Assembly: GCA_000332255.1 (NCBI GenBank)
Contig: KB235926.1
Location: 1,614,318-1,653,310 of the forward strand
DNA length: 38,993 nt
Direction: 5' to 3'
Origin: a cyanobacterium PCC 7702
GTDB lineage: Bacteria > Cyanobacteriota > Cyanobacteriia > Cyanobacteriales > Nostocaceae
Below the pieces are notes generated by a model, which saw nothing but the letters and a program-made list of their open reading frames with translations, had not been told where the DNA came from and did not search any database. Both the position numbers and the translations under genes were made by a program. Every line of letters begins with the position of its first letter. The first letter of the stretch is position 1. Below, one piece after another: positions 1 to 9,847 of the stretch.

Positions 1-611
1 CCTGCTACTCCCAACTGGTGGAACGGGTGCATCAAGATGTTGTGCTCGGCTTGGAAGACCAACATGAAGTTGAAGGTTCCAGATATACCCAAGGGCATAC
101 CGTCAGAGAAGGAACCTTGACCCAACGGGTAAATCAGGAACACTGCTGTTGCAGAAGCCAAGGGAGCAGAATAAGCTACGCAGATCCAGGGGCGCATTCC
201 CAGACGGTAGGATAGCTCCCACTGACGGCCCATATAGCAGAAGCAACCGATCAAGAAGTGGAAGATGATCAGTTGGTAGGGACCGCCGTTGTAGAGCCAC
301 TCATCTAGAGAGGCTGCTTCCCAAATCGGGTAGAAATGCAAACCAATGGCGTTGGAAGAGGGTACTACTGCTCCGGAGATAATGTTGTTGCCGTACAGTA
401 GAGAACCTGCTACTGGTTCGCGGATTCCATCAATATCCACTGGTGGAGCGGCGATAAAAGCGATGATGAAGCAGGTTGTCGCTGCTAGTAGGGTTGGGAT
501 CATCAGCACGCCAAACCAACCGATATATAGACGGTTTTCGGTGCTGGTCACCCACTCGCAGAACCGCTCCCATACACCGGCGCTTGTGCGTCTTTGTAAG
601 GTTGTGGTCAT
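1..611 (-). CDS. psbA: Photosystem II reaction-centre protein D1, 5' part (runs off left edge)
   Basis: D1 binds P680 chlorophyll, pheophytin, the secondary quinone and the Mn4CaO5 cluster in the thylakoid membrane. The first 203 residues are present; the usual length is about 360, so the C-terminal third lies outside the window. The start is fixed by the family N-terminus MTTTLQ. Visible functional residues are Tyr161 (TyrZ), Asp170 and Glu189 (Mn cluster) and His198 (P680 ligand), all intact. Residue 130 is Gln, which in the family is the low-light or standard form, whereas Glu130 marks high-light isoforms. Residue 199 is Gln and residue 123 is Cys. Cys144 is retained, so this does not look like the low-oxygen form that has Pro there. 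Identity is certain; the isoform assignment is inference. Confidence 0.97.
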   Translation of the reverse strand, partial: MTTTLQRRTSAGVWERFCEWVTSTENRLYIGWFGVLMIPTLLAATTCFIIAFIAAPPVDIDGIREPVAGSLLYGNNIISGAVVPSSNAIGLHFYPIWEAASLDEWLYNGGPYQLIIFHFLIGCFCYMGRQWELSYRLGMRPWICVAYSAPLASATAVFLIYPLGQGSFSDGMPLGISGTFNFMLVFQAEHNILMHPFHQLGVA

Positions 612-774
612 GGTTATATAATTGCGATTATTTTTTGACTACGTATCAGGCAATGTTTAGCCTGTACTAATCAAATTTACATAAATTTTCATTTTTTGCA
701 AGTATTTACTAACTAATAAATTAAAATCTGTTGATAAAAATGTATAGATTTTTCTTATGACAACGATTGAGTAA
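612..774 (-). promoter_or_regulatory. psbA upstream region with AT-rich leader
   Basis: This 163-base AT-rich gap separates the stop of the MBOAT gene from the psbA start, both on the minus strand, so psbA almost certainly has its own promoter here. On the minus strand a TTGCAA hexamer (696-701) lies 16 bases before TAAATT (674-679), a weak -35/-10 match. No clear Shine-Dalgarno sequence precedes the ATG; the bases just before it are AT-rich. The exact start site cannot be read from sequence. Confidence 0.35.
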
Positions 775-2238
775 CTAGAAATCGAAGTAGATATAAGGTA
801 AGTTGCCTTCCGGAGCTAAAAGCCAGACAGCATACAAGCACGGAATAACGAAAAAAAGCTTTACAGGCCAGCTAAACTGCAATTTCAGCTGACGTTTAAA
901 AAAGTAAACAATAGCCATACACGTCGCTAAAGCAACTAAAACAACTGTGAGTTGATAGCGGCTAAGATGCAATGCTTCTACATAGACTTTTTGAACAAAC
1001 TGGTCGTCTGCAGTATGACCCCAAAGGTGTACGAAGACTAAGGAGGAATCGCGCAGGTTTGGAAGGCGAAACCAAATCCAGGAAGTAAAAACCATTAATT
1101 GTGTTAACAACCAAGCAGTAAATACACCCAAAGGCCGGTGCCAAAAATTTTCTAGCCCTTTGAAGTTCTCTCCTATAGCCTCGGTAACTCTATGTACTAC
1201 CAAAGCTAAACCGTGATACGCGCCCCAAACAACAAAGCCTAGGGTGCTTCCGTGCCAAATACCCGCAATGAGCATTACTATCATTAAATTTAAACAAGTA
1301 CGAGTCAAGCCCCTGCGAGAACCACCCAAAGGAAAATACAGGTAATTGCGTAACCAGTCTCCCAGGGTCATGTGCCAACGTCGCCAAAATTCGGCAATAC
1401 TTTTACTAAAATAGGGAAAATCAAAGTTTTCTGGTAAAACCAGACCAAACAGCAAAGCACTACCGCGGGCTATATCTACGTAACCGCTAAAATCCAGATA
1501 TAGTTGAAAACCATAAGCAAAAGTTGCTAGCCACAAGTCGCTACTACCTGCTCGCTGCAAATTGCCAAAGCATAAATCCACGTATGTACCGATGTGGTCT
1601 GCTAGTATACCTTTTTTAACGGCTCCAATTGCAATTAACCATAAAGCCTCGGAAAAATTTTCAGCAGTAAGTAAGTGTAAGTTGTGGAATTGATTGACCA
1701 AATTATGAAAACGAGTGATAGGTCCGGAAATTAACTTTGGGAAGAAAAGTTTATAAGCTGCAAATTTAACAAACTGATGGGTAGCAGGCGCACCTCTGTA
1801 GACATCGACTAGATAAGCAATACATTCGAATACAAAAAAAGAAATTCCTAACGGTGCAACAATGGCTGTAGAGAAGTGGTTGCCTTTAATAAGGTTTAAT
1901 AAAGGAGATAGGTATTTAAAACTAAGTAATAGCAAAACATTTATAGTTACACCCAAAAATAACAATTTGATTCGCCTGCTATTCCAATCGGCTTGAACAA
2001 ACCGAGATCTCTCGTTATTTTGTTCCGGTGAGATATTTTCTCCGATCGCCAATCCGATCTGAAAGTTAATAAAAATCAGGACTAGTAGTAAAGGTATGTA
2101 GCGAAGATGTAAAGTGGCGTAGAAGGCAATACTAACAATTAATAATGTCCACAGTCGCAATTTCTGTTGTCCAAAAGACCAATAAATTGCCACCGCGATC
2201 GCCAAAAAAAGTGCATAGGAAATGGAAATAAAATTCAT
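775..2238 (-). CDS. MBOAT-family membrane-bound O-acyltransferase (AlgI-like)
   Basis: A 487-residue polytopic membrane protein of the AlgI/DltB type, which passes acyl groups (usually acetyl) across the membrane for modification of extracellular polysaccharide. The family signature is clear: WRRWHMTLGDWLRNYLYFPL around residues 285-304, with conserved His289, and GIWHGS at 326-331, where His329 is the probable catalytic histidine. The length matches the family (about 450-500). It lies 38 bases downstream of a large SGNH/DUF1574 protein on the same strand, the usual partnership of a membrane acyl carrier or transporter with a periplasmic O-acyltransferase, as in alginate AlgI with AlgJ/AlgX. 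The polysaccharide substrate cannot be told from sequence; no glycosyltransferase cluster adjoins it. Confidence 0.9.
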   Translation of the reverse strand: MNFISISYALFLAIAVAIYWSFGQQKLRLWTLLIVSIAFYATLHLRYIPLLLVLIFINFQIGLAIGENISPEQNNERSRFVQADWNSRRIKLLFLGVTINVLLLLSFKYLSPLLNLIKGNHFSTAIVAPLGISFFVFECIAYLVDVYRGAPATHQFVKFAAYKLFFPKLISGPITRFHNLVNQFHNLHLLTAENFSEALWLIAIGAVKKGILADHIGTYVDLCFGNLQRAGSSDLWLATFAYGFQLYLDFSGYVDIARGSALLFGLVLPENFDFPYFSKSIAEFWRRWHMTLGDWLRNYLYFPLGGSRRGLTRTCLNLMIVMLIAGIWHGSTLGFVVWGAYHGLALVVHRVTEAIGENFKGLENFWHRPLGVFTAWLLTQLMVFTSWIWFRLPNLRDSSLVFVHLWGHTADDQFVQKVYVEALHLSRYQLTVVLVALATCMAIVYFFKRQLKLQFSWPVKLFFVIPCLYAVWLLAPEGNLPYIYFDF

Positions 2239-2276
2239 CTCAAATCTTCTGGAGAAAAATAATTAACTACAATAAA

Positions 2277-5252
2277 TTACTTTGCAGGCCAGGGAATCAT
2301 TGGATCGATGGCAAGTTTTTGCGAAACTTGGTAGGCGCCGTAGCGATTAAGATGACTGGGGTCAGAAAAATAGTCATTGGCTTTCGGCCACAGTAGACTA
2401 AAATCTCGGTAAATCAAGTTGGAAGTTCTGGCCAAATTTAGCATGTACTGCTGAAATTCTTGCTCGTATTTCTGACGGACTGGATCGAGATATTCTGCAG
2501 TCAAAGGCATATTGATAAAAACTAAATTAATTTTTCTCGCTTCTGTAAATTGCAGGAGGGATTGCAAAGCAGTTTCTTGTTTACCTTTTAATTGAAAATC
2601 AGCATAGTCGCTATCGTAGTTACCACTGACTTTCGGGTGATTTTGGTAATATGTGGAAGGTTGAAAACGAATGGATAAAGGTAAAAAGCCATCAAAATCC
2701 ACTGCTTGTTCGAAAACATCTTGTTGTGTAGCTGTTAAGTCTTTTTTACCGGTATATTTATCTTTCATCAAGGGCAAAGACTTCAGATTTTGATTGAGCA
2801 AATTTTTAAGTTGATCGCGTTTGGAATAAGTTTGAGAAAAAGAAGCTAAAGCTTGGTTTAACCAATTATCGAAAAACCTATAAGTGTTACTTTCCGTGTT
2901 TGATTTGGCTGTTTTCTGAATTAAGGAAGAGCTAGAAGTATTAGTGTTAGCTAAATGAGAGTTTTTTGCTAACTGTTTTTGCATTACTTTTTGGTAACCA
3001 GGAGATGCAGCGATCGCATTGAAAGTAATATCTTCTCTACTGCTATTAAATGCACGTGCACCATCTGCCCAAAGAATTAATTTTGGTAATTCTGACGCTT
3101 CCAAAACGTAGCGCAAGATAAAATCTACAACTTGTGCTGTAGCTCCATTAATACCAAAATTAAACACATCGACATTTGGATATCCGCGAGTTGCTAAAGC
3201 TTTAGATAGTGCAGAAGGATCTATACCTCGAAGAGCGCGGGAAGAGCCAATAATCAATACATCTGGTGGTTTACCAGTCCTGCTCAAACGCTGTCTGTAC
3301 AAAGCAAGTTGTTCGTCTAATTGTCTGGCATTGAAAGTTGGAAAACCCGATCGCGCTGCTAGTAAAATGGCAGTTGCAGTTGCCTTTTGTCTTGGTTTTG
3401 CATCCTCCAGACGTGTAAATCCAGAAGCATTGAATATCCTTTCCGTACCAGGAGATTTTTGCTTGGACGTATTTGTAAAAAAGACTGTACTTGGCGATGG
3501 TTTAAAAGAATTGACGGTACTAGGAAAAGATGAAACTGCAGTACTGGCAATTTTTGGTGTTGGAGGTACAAAGCGATCGGCAATCACACCCAACATCCAA
3601 TCTGCCTGTATGGTCAGCAATAGCCCCAACAAACCCCAAATTAAAGCAATTCGACGATCTGCAGCTTCATCTGCGCCCAGCTTGAGCTGTTGTTGTTGGT
3701 TAGTTTCCGTCAATAACTGCGTAGCTAAAAGCCACTGTCTGAATTTTGCGCCCCAATAAGCAGCAAATTCTGCAAAAATGTTTTGTACTTCCTCTGTATT
3801 CAAATCAGGGCGTAACACAGACTCGCTGGGTTCTGATGGCATCAGGTCACCAACATAAGCAGCAGTGGCGGCAAACTCGGGGGTAGCTTCCGGTACTAAA
3901 CGTTGGCGGTTGACAAAATCGACGCCGTAATGCCACAAAGGTTCCTTATTTCCTGCACGACGCCCGTATACACGTACCCCTCCTAGGTTGGGAATTTTTA
4001 ATTGCCATAGAAATCGAGTTACTTTTTCTGCTACGCGTTTGCGGGTGGGACAAACGGGTGCATCGCACATCACGTGCAACAAGTCGCCTTTTTTGAGCAG
4101 CAGAACGCGAATACCGCCGGTTTTCAGGCGCAGATCCAAATCAGGATTGAGCATGCGCTCGAGAAGGAAAACAAGGGCGGGTTCATCACCGCTAGCTGCT
4201 AATTCTAGTACTGGTATTGCTAAGGCCGGGTGTACAGTCGCGGGTAGCGATCGCCAATCGATCCAATCTGGCTGTTTATCAGCTGTTGCGTGTCCGTAGA
4301 TCGTAGCTGCAAGAATTCCCTGGGGAGCAATTATTTCCAATTCGGACATGATTAGTTTTAAGCACAGGGCTTTGTTTGGTACTTGAGGTGCGGTCAAAGA
4401 AACATTAGTAGAACTGCAAAATATGTGTAGCGTCGATTCTTTGAGAGTGATGCTGACATGAAGATGGAAATCAGATAACTTTTCGTTTAACAATCGTGCG
4501 ATCGCCTGCACATCTCCCCAGCGCGCCCATTCTTTGAGCATCACCTCCGTTGGTGTTAGATCAATGCGCAGCAACCAGCCAAAACCTGTTTCGCCAGTTA
4601 TTGTCGTGGCCAGCACTGCATCTTCATAGCCACAAAGTTGCAGACCGCGCAATTTTTTCGCCACTGGTTCCGCAATTAGGGATGGATCGGGAATGTAACT
4701 TGACTGACAATAAATCCATAGCCGATTCTTGGCGATAGGATTTTGCAAAGTCGTTGCTTGTTGCTGCTTGACTTTTACTTCTACCGCCACACCCAAGCTA
4801 CTGAGGGTTTCGCTCAGATAGCGAGCGATCGCATCTGGATTGCCCTGTCGTGCTAAACTTTCGTTAGAAAGTACCAGCGCCCCACCGGTTTGATGAGATT
4901 TTTCCGCATCTTCAAGCAAAGCTCGCTCTACTTGTTCCAAATGTCGGTCCAACTGGTTTAAAAATACTTGATGGCACCACCGCGGTTTATGTTCACCCTT
5001 CTTCCGACCGTAGACGAAAACTTGGTATATTGAGGGTTGTTCGCTACTTGTCAGGGCATCCAAATTTGTATGCTGTAAAGCATGTAGCAAATCAGATAGG
5101 GTACGCCAGCGTTGAGGGCATTCTTGACTTTCACAAAGAATATACAAATCGTTTCCCCGCAACCGGACTTTCACCCCTAAAGTGCTAATTCCTGTTGCTT
5201 GGCTTACCCACTGTATTAAAGACTGCTGACTTTTTGGTAATGCTGTTTTCAT
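2277..5252 (-). CDS. Large DUF1574/SGNH-like O-acyltransferase partner with four N-terminal repeats
   Basis: A 991-residue protein in three parts. Residues 1-450 hold four diverged repeats, each with an Ala/Leu-rich helix (for example GDVQAIARLLNEKL, 246-259), a strand pair ending in a pattern like LxIxC, and in repeats 1 and 4 a closing VYGR..G...P.W motif. The C-terminal halves of the repeats begin near 26, 156, 264 and 382. A hydrophobic segment at about 535-556 is the only obvious membrane span. Residues 650-991 look like an AlgJ/AlgX-type SGNH domain: GSSR (669-672, Ser nucleophile candidate), the FNFGINGA block (697-704) and DPSH (964-967, Asp and His of the catalytic set). With the MBOAT gene 38 bases downstream it probably forms a polysaccharide O-acetylation unit. 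I recall similar repeats in other cyanobacterial proteins, but know of no assigned function. Confidence 0.82.
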   Translation of the reverse strand: MKTALPKSQQSLIQWVSQATGISTLGVKVRLRGNDLYILCESQECPQRWRTLSDLLHALQHTNLDALTSSEQPSIYQVFVYGRKKGEHKPRWCHQVFLNQLDRHLEQVERALLEDAEKSHQTGGALVLSNESLARQGNPDAIARYLSETLSSLGVAVEVKVKQQQATTLQNPIAKNRLWIYCQSSYIPDPSLIAEPVAKKLRGLQLCGYEDAVLATTITGETGFGWLLRIDLTPTEVMLKEWARWGDVQAIARLLNEKLSDFHLHVSITLKESTLHIFCSSTNVSLTAPQVPNKALCLKLIMSELEIIAPQGILAATIYGHATADKQPDWIDWRSLPATVHPALAIPVLELAASGDEPALVFLLERMLNPDLDLRLKTGGIRVLLLKKGDLLHVMCDAPVCPTRKRVAEKVTRFLWQLKIPNLGGVRVYGRRAGNKEPLWHYGVDFVNRQRLVPEATPEFAATAAYVGDLMPSEPSESVLRPDLNTEEVQNIFAEFAAYWGAKFRQWLLATQLLTETNQQQQLKLGADEAADRRIALIWGLLGLLLTIQADWMLGVIADRFVPPTPKIASTAVSSFPSTVNSFKPSPSTVFFTNTSKQKSPGTERIFNASGFTRLEDAKPRQKATATAILLAARSGFPTFNARQLDEQLALYRQRLSRTGKPPDVLIIGSSRALRGIDPSALSKALATRGYPNVDVFNFGINGATAQVVDFILRYVLEASELPKLILWADGARAFNSSREDITFNAIAASPGYQKVMQKQLAKNSHLANTNTSSSSLIQKTAKSNTESNTYRFFDNWLNQALASFSQTYSKRDQLKNLLNQNLKSLPLMKDKYTGKKDLTATQQDVFEQAVDFDGFLPLSIRFQPSTYYQNHPKVSGNYDSDYADFQLKGKQETALQSLLQFTEARKINLVFINMPLTAEYLDPVRQKYEQEFQQYMLNLARTSNLIYRDFSLLWPKANDYFSDPSHLNRYGAYQVSQKLAIDPMIPWPAK

Positions 5253-5459
5253 GGGAAGTTAACTTTGCAGGGAGCTAGTATAGGGGATAGTATTTTGTAA
5301 ATCAAAACCAAAACTGTTATGACAGTATGAAATTTTTTCACACTTTTGTGAACCGACGGCTGTGCCAAAGTAGCAAAGTAAAGTAGTTGTAGCTTGCCAG
5401 CCAGCTATTTGTCGAGTTTTGCTTGTTTTTCATCAATCCTCTCACCACAGAAAATAACT

Positions 5460-5690
5460 ATGTCATCTGTTAACTTTGAATCCTCAAGCAACTCTGGGCT
5501 GAATTTATTTTTCTTCTCCATCCCCCAATCGTTTTTGTTGCAAGTGGGAACAGCTTCTGTTCTCATGCTGCTAATAGCAGAGAAAACTGTCATCCAAAAT
5601 CTGCAAGCAATTGGAGAAGCTACGGAAGAATTATTTCGCGGCGATCGCCTTCCCATTCTTGACTTTCCCGAAGAGGAGCGAGGAAATTAA
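5460..5690 (+). CDS. Small hypothetical protein upstream of ppc
   Basis: A 76-residue protein starting at ATG 5460 (MSSVNFESSS), preferred over an upstream in-frame start because the extra N-terminal stretch reads like leader sequence. It has a hydrophobic middle (roughly residues 16-40, with FLLQVG and VLMLLI) followed by an amphipathic helix (VIQNLQAIGEATEELFRGD) and an acidic tail ending EEERGN. A HIP1-type octamer lies within it. It ends 109 bases before ppc on the same strand. I believe proteins of this kind are conserved in cyanobacteria, but cannot verify this here. No function can be assigned. Confidence 0.6.
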   Translation: MSSVNFESSSNSGLNLFFFSIPQSFLLQVGTASVLMLLIAEKTVIQNLQAIGEATEELFRGDRLPILDFPEEERGN

Positions 5691-5799
5691 AGCAAATTAT
5701 TATACTATATTTTTCGAAAATTATTGTGGCAAATTCCATGACAGCTAAGTACAAAACCTGAAATGATAAAAAATAACCAGTTTTAACAGTACAGAGGAT

Positions 5800-8700
5800 A
5801 TGAGTTCCCTTTTATACTCTTTTGCTCAGGATGTGAATGTCTACCCCGCCTCCGATTTATTCTTGCGCCATCGTCTCCAAATAGTAGAGGAGTTGTGGGA
5901 ATCAGTTCTTCGTCAAGAATGCGGTCAAAAAATGGTGGATCTGTTGCGCCAACTACGCGATTTGTCTTCCCCAGAGGGACAAGCAACCAACGACCAAGCC
6001 TCCTCTGTATTTAAGCTAATAGAGCAGCTAAACATCAATGAAGCCATCCGGGCAGCTCGCGCTTTTGCTTTATATTTCCAGCTGATCAACATCATAGAGC
6101 AGGACTACGAGCAACGGCAGCAAGTCGGTCGTTACGAGGTAGATATCCAACCAGGAACTCAACAAACTCTACTGCACCTTGACAAGGCGCAGACAAACAT
6201 GATTTCCTCTCCCAACTCGTCAGCAGAAGAAAAACCGATGTACAACAGCGTCGGAGCACAGCTTTTAACAAAAAGTTGGCAAGCTGACTGCAACGAAAAA
6301 CGCAAAGGTACTTTTGCGGCTTTGTTTCCCCTGTTATATCAGCTCAACGTTCCTCCTCAACAGATTCAGCGTCTGATCGCACAATTAGACGTGCAATTAG
6401 TGTTCACAGCTCACCCCACAGAAATTGTTCGCCATACAATTCGCGATAAACAGCGGCGAGTAGTGAAATTATTGCAAAAACTTGATACAGTAGAAAAGCG
6501 CACGGGCAATGGCAGCGATAGTTGGGAAGCAACAGAAATACGCCAGCAGCTGTTAGAAGAAATTCGCCTGTGGTGGCGCACTGACGAACTGCACCAGTTT
6601 AAACCATCTGTGCTAGATGAAGTAGACTATGCTTTGCACTACTTCCAAGAAGTTTTATTTGATACTATTCCCCGACTGTACAATAATTTTAAGTACGCTT
6701 TAGCTAAAACCTTTCCGTGGCTAGAGCCACCAAAGAAAAACTTTTGTAAATTTGGTTCCTGGGTCGGCGCAGACAGAGATGGTAATCCATCCGTAACGCC
6801 AGAAATTACTTGGCAAACAGCTTGCTACCAGCGCAACATCATTTTAGGAAAATACATCCAGTCAGTAAAACAGCTGATTAACCTGCTGAGCGTATCACTA
6901 CACTGGAGTGATGTTTTGCCGGATTTACTCGAGTCTTTAGAATTAGAACAATCACAATTAAGCGAAGTATACGAAGAATTAGCTCTGCGCTATCGCCAAG
7001 AACCCTACCGACTGAAACTGTCATACGTGCTCAAGCGCCTGGAAAATACCCGCGATCGCAATTTGGCTCTTTCCAAACGCGAAATTATCAAAAACGATAA
7101 TCTCCCCATCTACCGCTGTGGGGAGGAATTTTTAGCCGAACTGCGGCTAATAGAACGAAATTTGACCGAAACTGGCTTAACTTGTCGTGAATTAGAAAAC
7201 TTAATCTGTCTGGTAGAAGTTTTTGGTTTTAACCTGACTTGTTTGGATATCCGACAAGAATCCTCCCGCCATTCGGATGCTTTAAATGAAATTCTCGCCT
7301 ACCTGGGTATTTTAGAACAACCTTACAACGAACTTAGCGAAGAGCAAAAAGTTGCTTGGCTAGTCAGCGAATTGCAAACCCGTCGTCCCCTGATTCCAGC
7401 AGAGTTGCCATTTTCAGAGAAAACCAACGATGTGGTTGAAACTTTAAGGATTATACGCTCGCTACAACAAGAATTTGGTTACAACATCTGTAAAACATAC
7501 ATTATCAGCATGTGCCGCCACGTAAGCGACGTGCTAGAAGTATTGCTTTTGGCTAAAGAAGCAGGACTTTACGACCCAGGTACCGCGATTGGTACAATTC
7601 AAGTAGTTCCGCTGTTTGAAACAGTAGAAGACTTGCAGCGATCGCGCAGCGTCATGCAACAATTATTTGAATTACCCCTGTACCGCGCTTTGTTAGCAGG
7701 TGGATACGCAGCCATTTCGCAATCACAGAAAGCAGACTCCAACCAAGATCGAACTTTCCCATCCTCTCCCCTAACCCCCAACCTGCAAGAAGTCATGCTC
7801 GGGTACTCCGACAGTAACAAAGACTCCGGTTTTTTAAGCAGTAACTGGGAAATTCACAAAGCTCAAAAATCGCTGCAGCAAATCGCTGAAAACTACGGTA
7901 TTAACCTGCGAATTTTCCACGGACGGGGTGGTTCGGTAGGACGTGGTGGCGGTCCAGCGTATGAAGCGATCTTGGCACAACCAGGTCACAGTATTAACGG
8001 GCGAATCAAAATTACCGAACAAGGGGAAGTTTTAGCTTCTAAATACTCTTTACAGGACCTAGCCTTGTACAATTTGGAAACGATCACCACTGCTGTTATT
8101 CAGGCTAGCTTGTTGCGAACTGGGTTTGATGACATCCAACCCTGGAACGAAATTATGGAAGAACTAGCAGCGCGATCGCGCAGTCATTATCGCGCTCTTA
8201 TCTACGAACAACCTGATTTTATCGACTTCTTTCACCAAGTCACTCCCATTGAAGAAATTAGCCTTCTACAAATTAGTTCTCGTCCCGCACGTCGTCCCTC
8301 AGGGAAAAAGGATTTAACCAGTTTGCGAGCAATTCCCTGGGTATTTAGCTGGACGCAAACACGATTCTTGTTACCTTCCTGGTACGGTGTCGGCACAGCT
8401 GTGCAAGAATTTCTCAACGAAGAACCAGAAGAACACTTAAAATTGTTGCGTTATTTTTATATCAAATGGCCTTTCTTCAAAATGGTCATTTCCAAAGTAG
8501 AAATGACTTTGGCAAAAGTAGACCTGCAAATGGCGCGCTGCTATGTCGATGAATTATCTCATTATGAAGATAAACCCCGCTTTGAAAAGGTATTTGACCA
8601 AATTGCCAGCGAATACTATCTGACACGCGATTTAGTTCTCAAAATCACCGGACACCAACGACTTTTAGATGGCGATCCTGTTTTGCAACGTTCTGTGCAG

Positions 8701-8883
8701 CTACGTAATGGCACAATAGTACCGCTAGGATTTATTCAAATTTCTCTTCTCAAACGCCTGCGTCAGTCGAAAAATATATCCACTTCTGGAGTTATTCACT
8801 CTCGCTACAGTAAAGGCGAGTTGCTGCGGGGAGCATTGCTAACAATCAATGGTATCGCTGCTGGCATGAGAAATACAGGCTGA
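5800..8883 (+). CDS. ppc: Phosphoenolpyruvate carboxylase
   Basis: Adds bicarbonate to phosphoenolpyruvate to make oxaloacetate, the main anaplerotic reaction feeding amino-acid synthesis in cyanobacteria. At 1027 residues it has the length usual for cyanobacterial enzymes, longer than the 883-residue E. coli form. Diagnostic segments are TAHPTE (203-208, catalytic His205), GADRDGNP (323-330), the [14 protein letters not shown] loop (about 706-719) and the invariant C-terminal MRNTG with its terminal glycine. An apparently variable polar stretch sits near residues 645-660, just before the conserved YSDSNKDSG motif. The ATG at 5800 gives the expected N-terminus. It seems to stand alone; a TATACT-like -10 element occurs in the AT-rich gap before it. 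Confidence 0.98.
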   Translation: MSSLLYSFAQDVNVYPASDLFLRHRLQIVEELWESVLRQECGQKMVDLLRQLRDLSSPEGQATNDQASSVFKLIEQLNINEAIRAARAFALYFQLINIIEQDYEQRQQVGRYEVDIQPGTQQTLLHLDKAQTNMISSPNSSAEEKPMYNSVGAQLLTKSWQADCNEKRKGTFAALFPLLYQLNVPPQQIQRLIAQLDVQLVFTAHPTEIVRHTIRDKQRRVVKLLQKLDTVEKRTGNGSDSWEATEIRQQLLEEIRLWWRTDELHQFKPSVLDEVDYALHYFQEVLFDTIPRLYNNFKYALAKTFPWLEPPKKNFCKFGSWVGADRDGNPSVTPEITWQTACYQRNIILGKYIQSVKQLINLLSVSLHWSDVLPDLLESLELEQSQLSEVYEELALRYRQEPYRLKLSYVLKRLENTRDRNLALSKREIIKNDNLPIYRCGEEFLAELRLIERNLTETGLTCRELENLICLVEVFGFNLTCLDIRQESSRHSDALNEILAYLGILEQPYNELSEEQKVAWLVSELQTRRPLIPAELPFSEKTNDVVETLRIIRSLQQEFGYNICKTYIISMCRHVSDVLEVLLLAKEAGLYDPGTAIGTIQVVPLFETVEDLQRSRSVMQQLFELPLYRALLAGGYAAISQSQKADSNQDRTFPSSPLTPNLQEVMLGYSDSNKDSGFLSSNWEIHKAQKSLQQIAENYGINLRIFHGRGGSVGRGGGPAYEAILAQPGHSINGRIKITEQGEVLASKYSLQDLALYNLETITTAVIQASLLRTGFDDIQPWNEIMEELAARSRSHYRALIYEQPDFIDFFHQVTPIEEISLLQISSRPARRPSGKKDLTSLRAIPWVFSWTQTRFLLPSWYGVGTAVQEFLNEEPEEHLKLLRYFYIKWPFFKMVISKVEMTLAKVDLQMARCYVDELSHYEDKPRFEKVFDQIASEYYLTRDLVLKITGHQRLLDGDPVLQRSVQLRNGTIVPLGFIQISLLKRLRQSKNISTSGVIHSRYSKGELLRGALLTINGIAAGMRNTG

Positions 8884-8931
8884 AATCTTCGCTTGCTTCA
8901 AAATCAATTCCCAACTACTACCCGCTTGCCA

Positions 8932-9183
8932 ATGACTAAAAATCGAATTTTCATTTGTACCTTTTCAGCACTGCTATCGGGCTGTTTGAGTGCTTATGTC
9001 GGCGTGCAATTTTACCTGCATCTTCGCAGCCAAAAATGTCAAAATCAAGCTTGGGGTCTGCAGGAGGTATGCAAGATTTTCGAAACACCAAAAGCAATAT
9101 GGCAAGGTAGCACCGCAGGACTATGGACCGGTACGGTTCTGGGAGCTTTCTTTAGCGGTTTGTTAACCCAACAACAAAAATAG
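8932..9183 (+). CDS. Small two-helix membrane protein, function unknown
   Basis: An 83-residue protein read from ATG 8932 (MTKNRIF). A TTG start at 8893 is possible in frame but less likely. It has two predicted membrane segments, about residues 5-28 (FICTFSALLSGCLSAYVGVQ) and 60-78 (GLWTGTVLGAFFSGLL), joined by a short polar loop containing two cysteines. It starts 48 bases after ppc on the same strand, so co-transcription is possible. It converges with the next gene at only 10 bases. I do not recognise a family. Confidence 0.55.
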   Translation: MTKNRIFICTFSALLSGCLSAYVGVQFYLHLRSQKCQNQAWGLQEVCKIFETPKAIWQGSTAGLWTGTVLGAFFSGLLTQQQK

Positions 9184-9193
9184 CTGCAAATTC

Positions 9194-9583
9194 TCATCCA
9201 TCCGTTGAAGCTGCGGGTTTGGAAAGATTGCTTAAATTTGTCCAACAATTGCTGCTAGTGTCAAAACAACGCCACGATCCTTCCTTGTCTTGTTGGTAAT
9301 AGCAAAACAAACAGCGATCGCCCGAGAGCCAATCGTCTGTTAAAAAATATACAATTCCTCGAAAAGGATGGGTTTTGCGACTCAGGCGCTTGGCTACTGC
9401 TTGATTAGGACATTCCACCACAAACACCGCTTTTCCGTCTAAATGCGCCAAAGAAAAGATGCACATCCGCAAAATCGCTCGCAACCAGCTTTCCGAACGT
9501 TCAAAATAATCATCAATAATTTTATTAGTCAGGGCTTGTTCCAAGGCACGGTCTTTTTTTGGAGGAGTATGGGGATTAGACAT
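9194..9583 (-). CDS. Conserved-looking hypothetical protein, 129 residues
   Basis: A soluble protein starting at ATG 9583 (MSNPHTPP). The N-terminal half contains a charged helical region (LEQALTNKIIDDYFERSES), followed by AVFVVECPNQAVAKRLSRK and a Cys/aromatic-rich stretch (GDRCLFCYYQQ). No signal peptide or membrane span is visible. Codon use and HIP1 octamers match the surrounding genes. It does not match a family I can name. It ends 10 bases from the convergent upstream-strand gene and is preceded by a 264-base gap containing the hairpin at 9783-9809. Confidence 0.6.
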   Translation of the reverse strand: MSNPHTPPKKDRALEQALTNKIIDDYFERSESWLRAILRMCIFSLAHLDGKAVFVVECPNQAVAKRLSRKTHPFRGIVYFLTDDWLSGDRCLFCYYQQDKEGSWRCFDTSSNCWTNLSNLSKPAASTDG

Positions 9584-9782
9584 TGCACCACCTAATGACT
9601 ATACCGTTGGATTGAGCTTAATCTAAAAGTTATAAATATACAAGCGTGTAAGCAAAAATACGGTGATAGGAGCAGTGCGGCTGGTTTTCTAGTCCAGAAA
9701 TTCTTTGAGAAAGCAGGCGAGAAAATCAGAAACACGGAAAAAACAACTGCAAATTTCTATTCCCGAGCTTGCTAGATACTAA

Positions 9783-9809
9783 AGTACTGACTGCGGACAA
9801 GTCAGTACT
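9783..9809. repeat. Perfect 10-bp inverted repeat downstream of maf
   Basis: AGTACTGACT (9783-9792) and its exact complement AGTCAGTACT (9800-9809) flank a seven-base loop. An 11-base direct repeat TACTAAAGTAC also overlaps both arms. It sits about 40 bases past the maf stop on the minus strand. No T-run follows on either strand, so this is not a classic intrinsic terminator; it could be a transcript-end stabilising hairpin or a dispersed repeat. Confidence 0.5.
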
Positions 9810-9847
9810 AAAGTACCAGCTAGGAAGAAAATACAGTTCTACTGTGG

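Noticed and set aside
3331-3759. 142-codon open frame on the plus strand inside the 991-residue gene
   Set aside because: Antisense to a well-supported coding frame, with no motif or ribosome binding site.
5337-5352. TTCACA-CTTT-TGTGAA inverted repeat near the 991-residue gene start
   Set aside because: The half-sites are in the opposite order to the TGTGA-N6-TCACA consensus of CRP-type regulators, and six-base arms are expected by chance.
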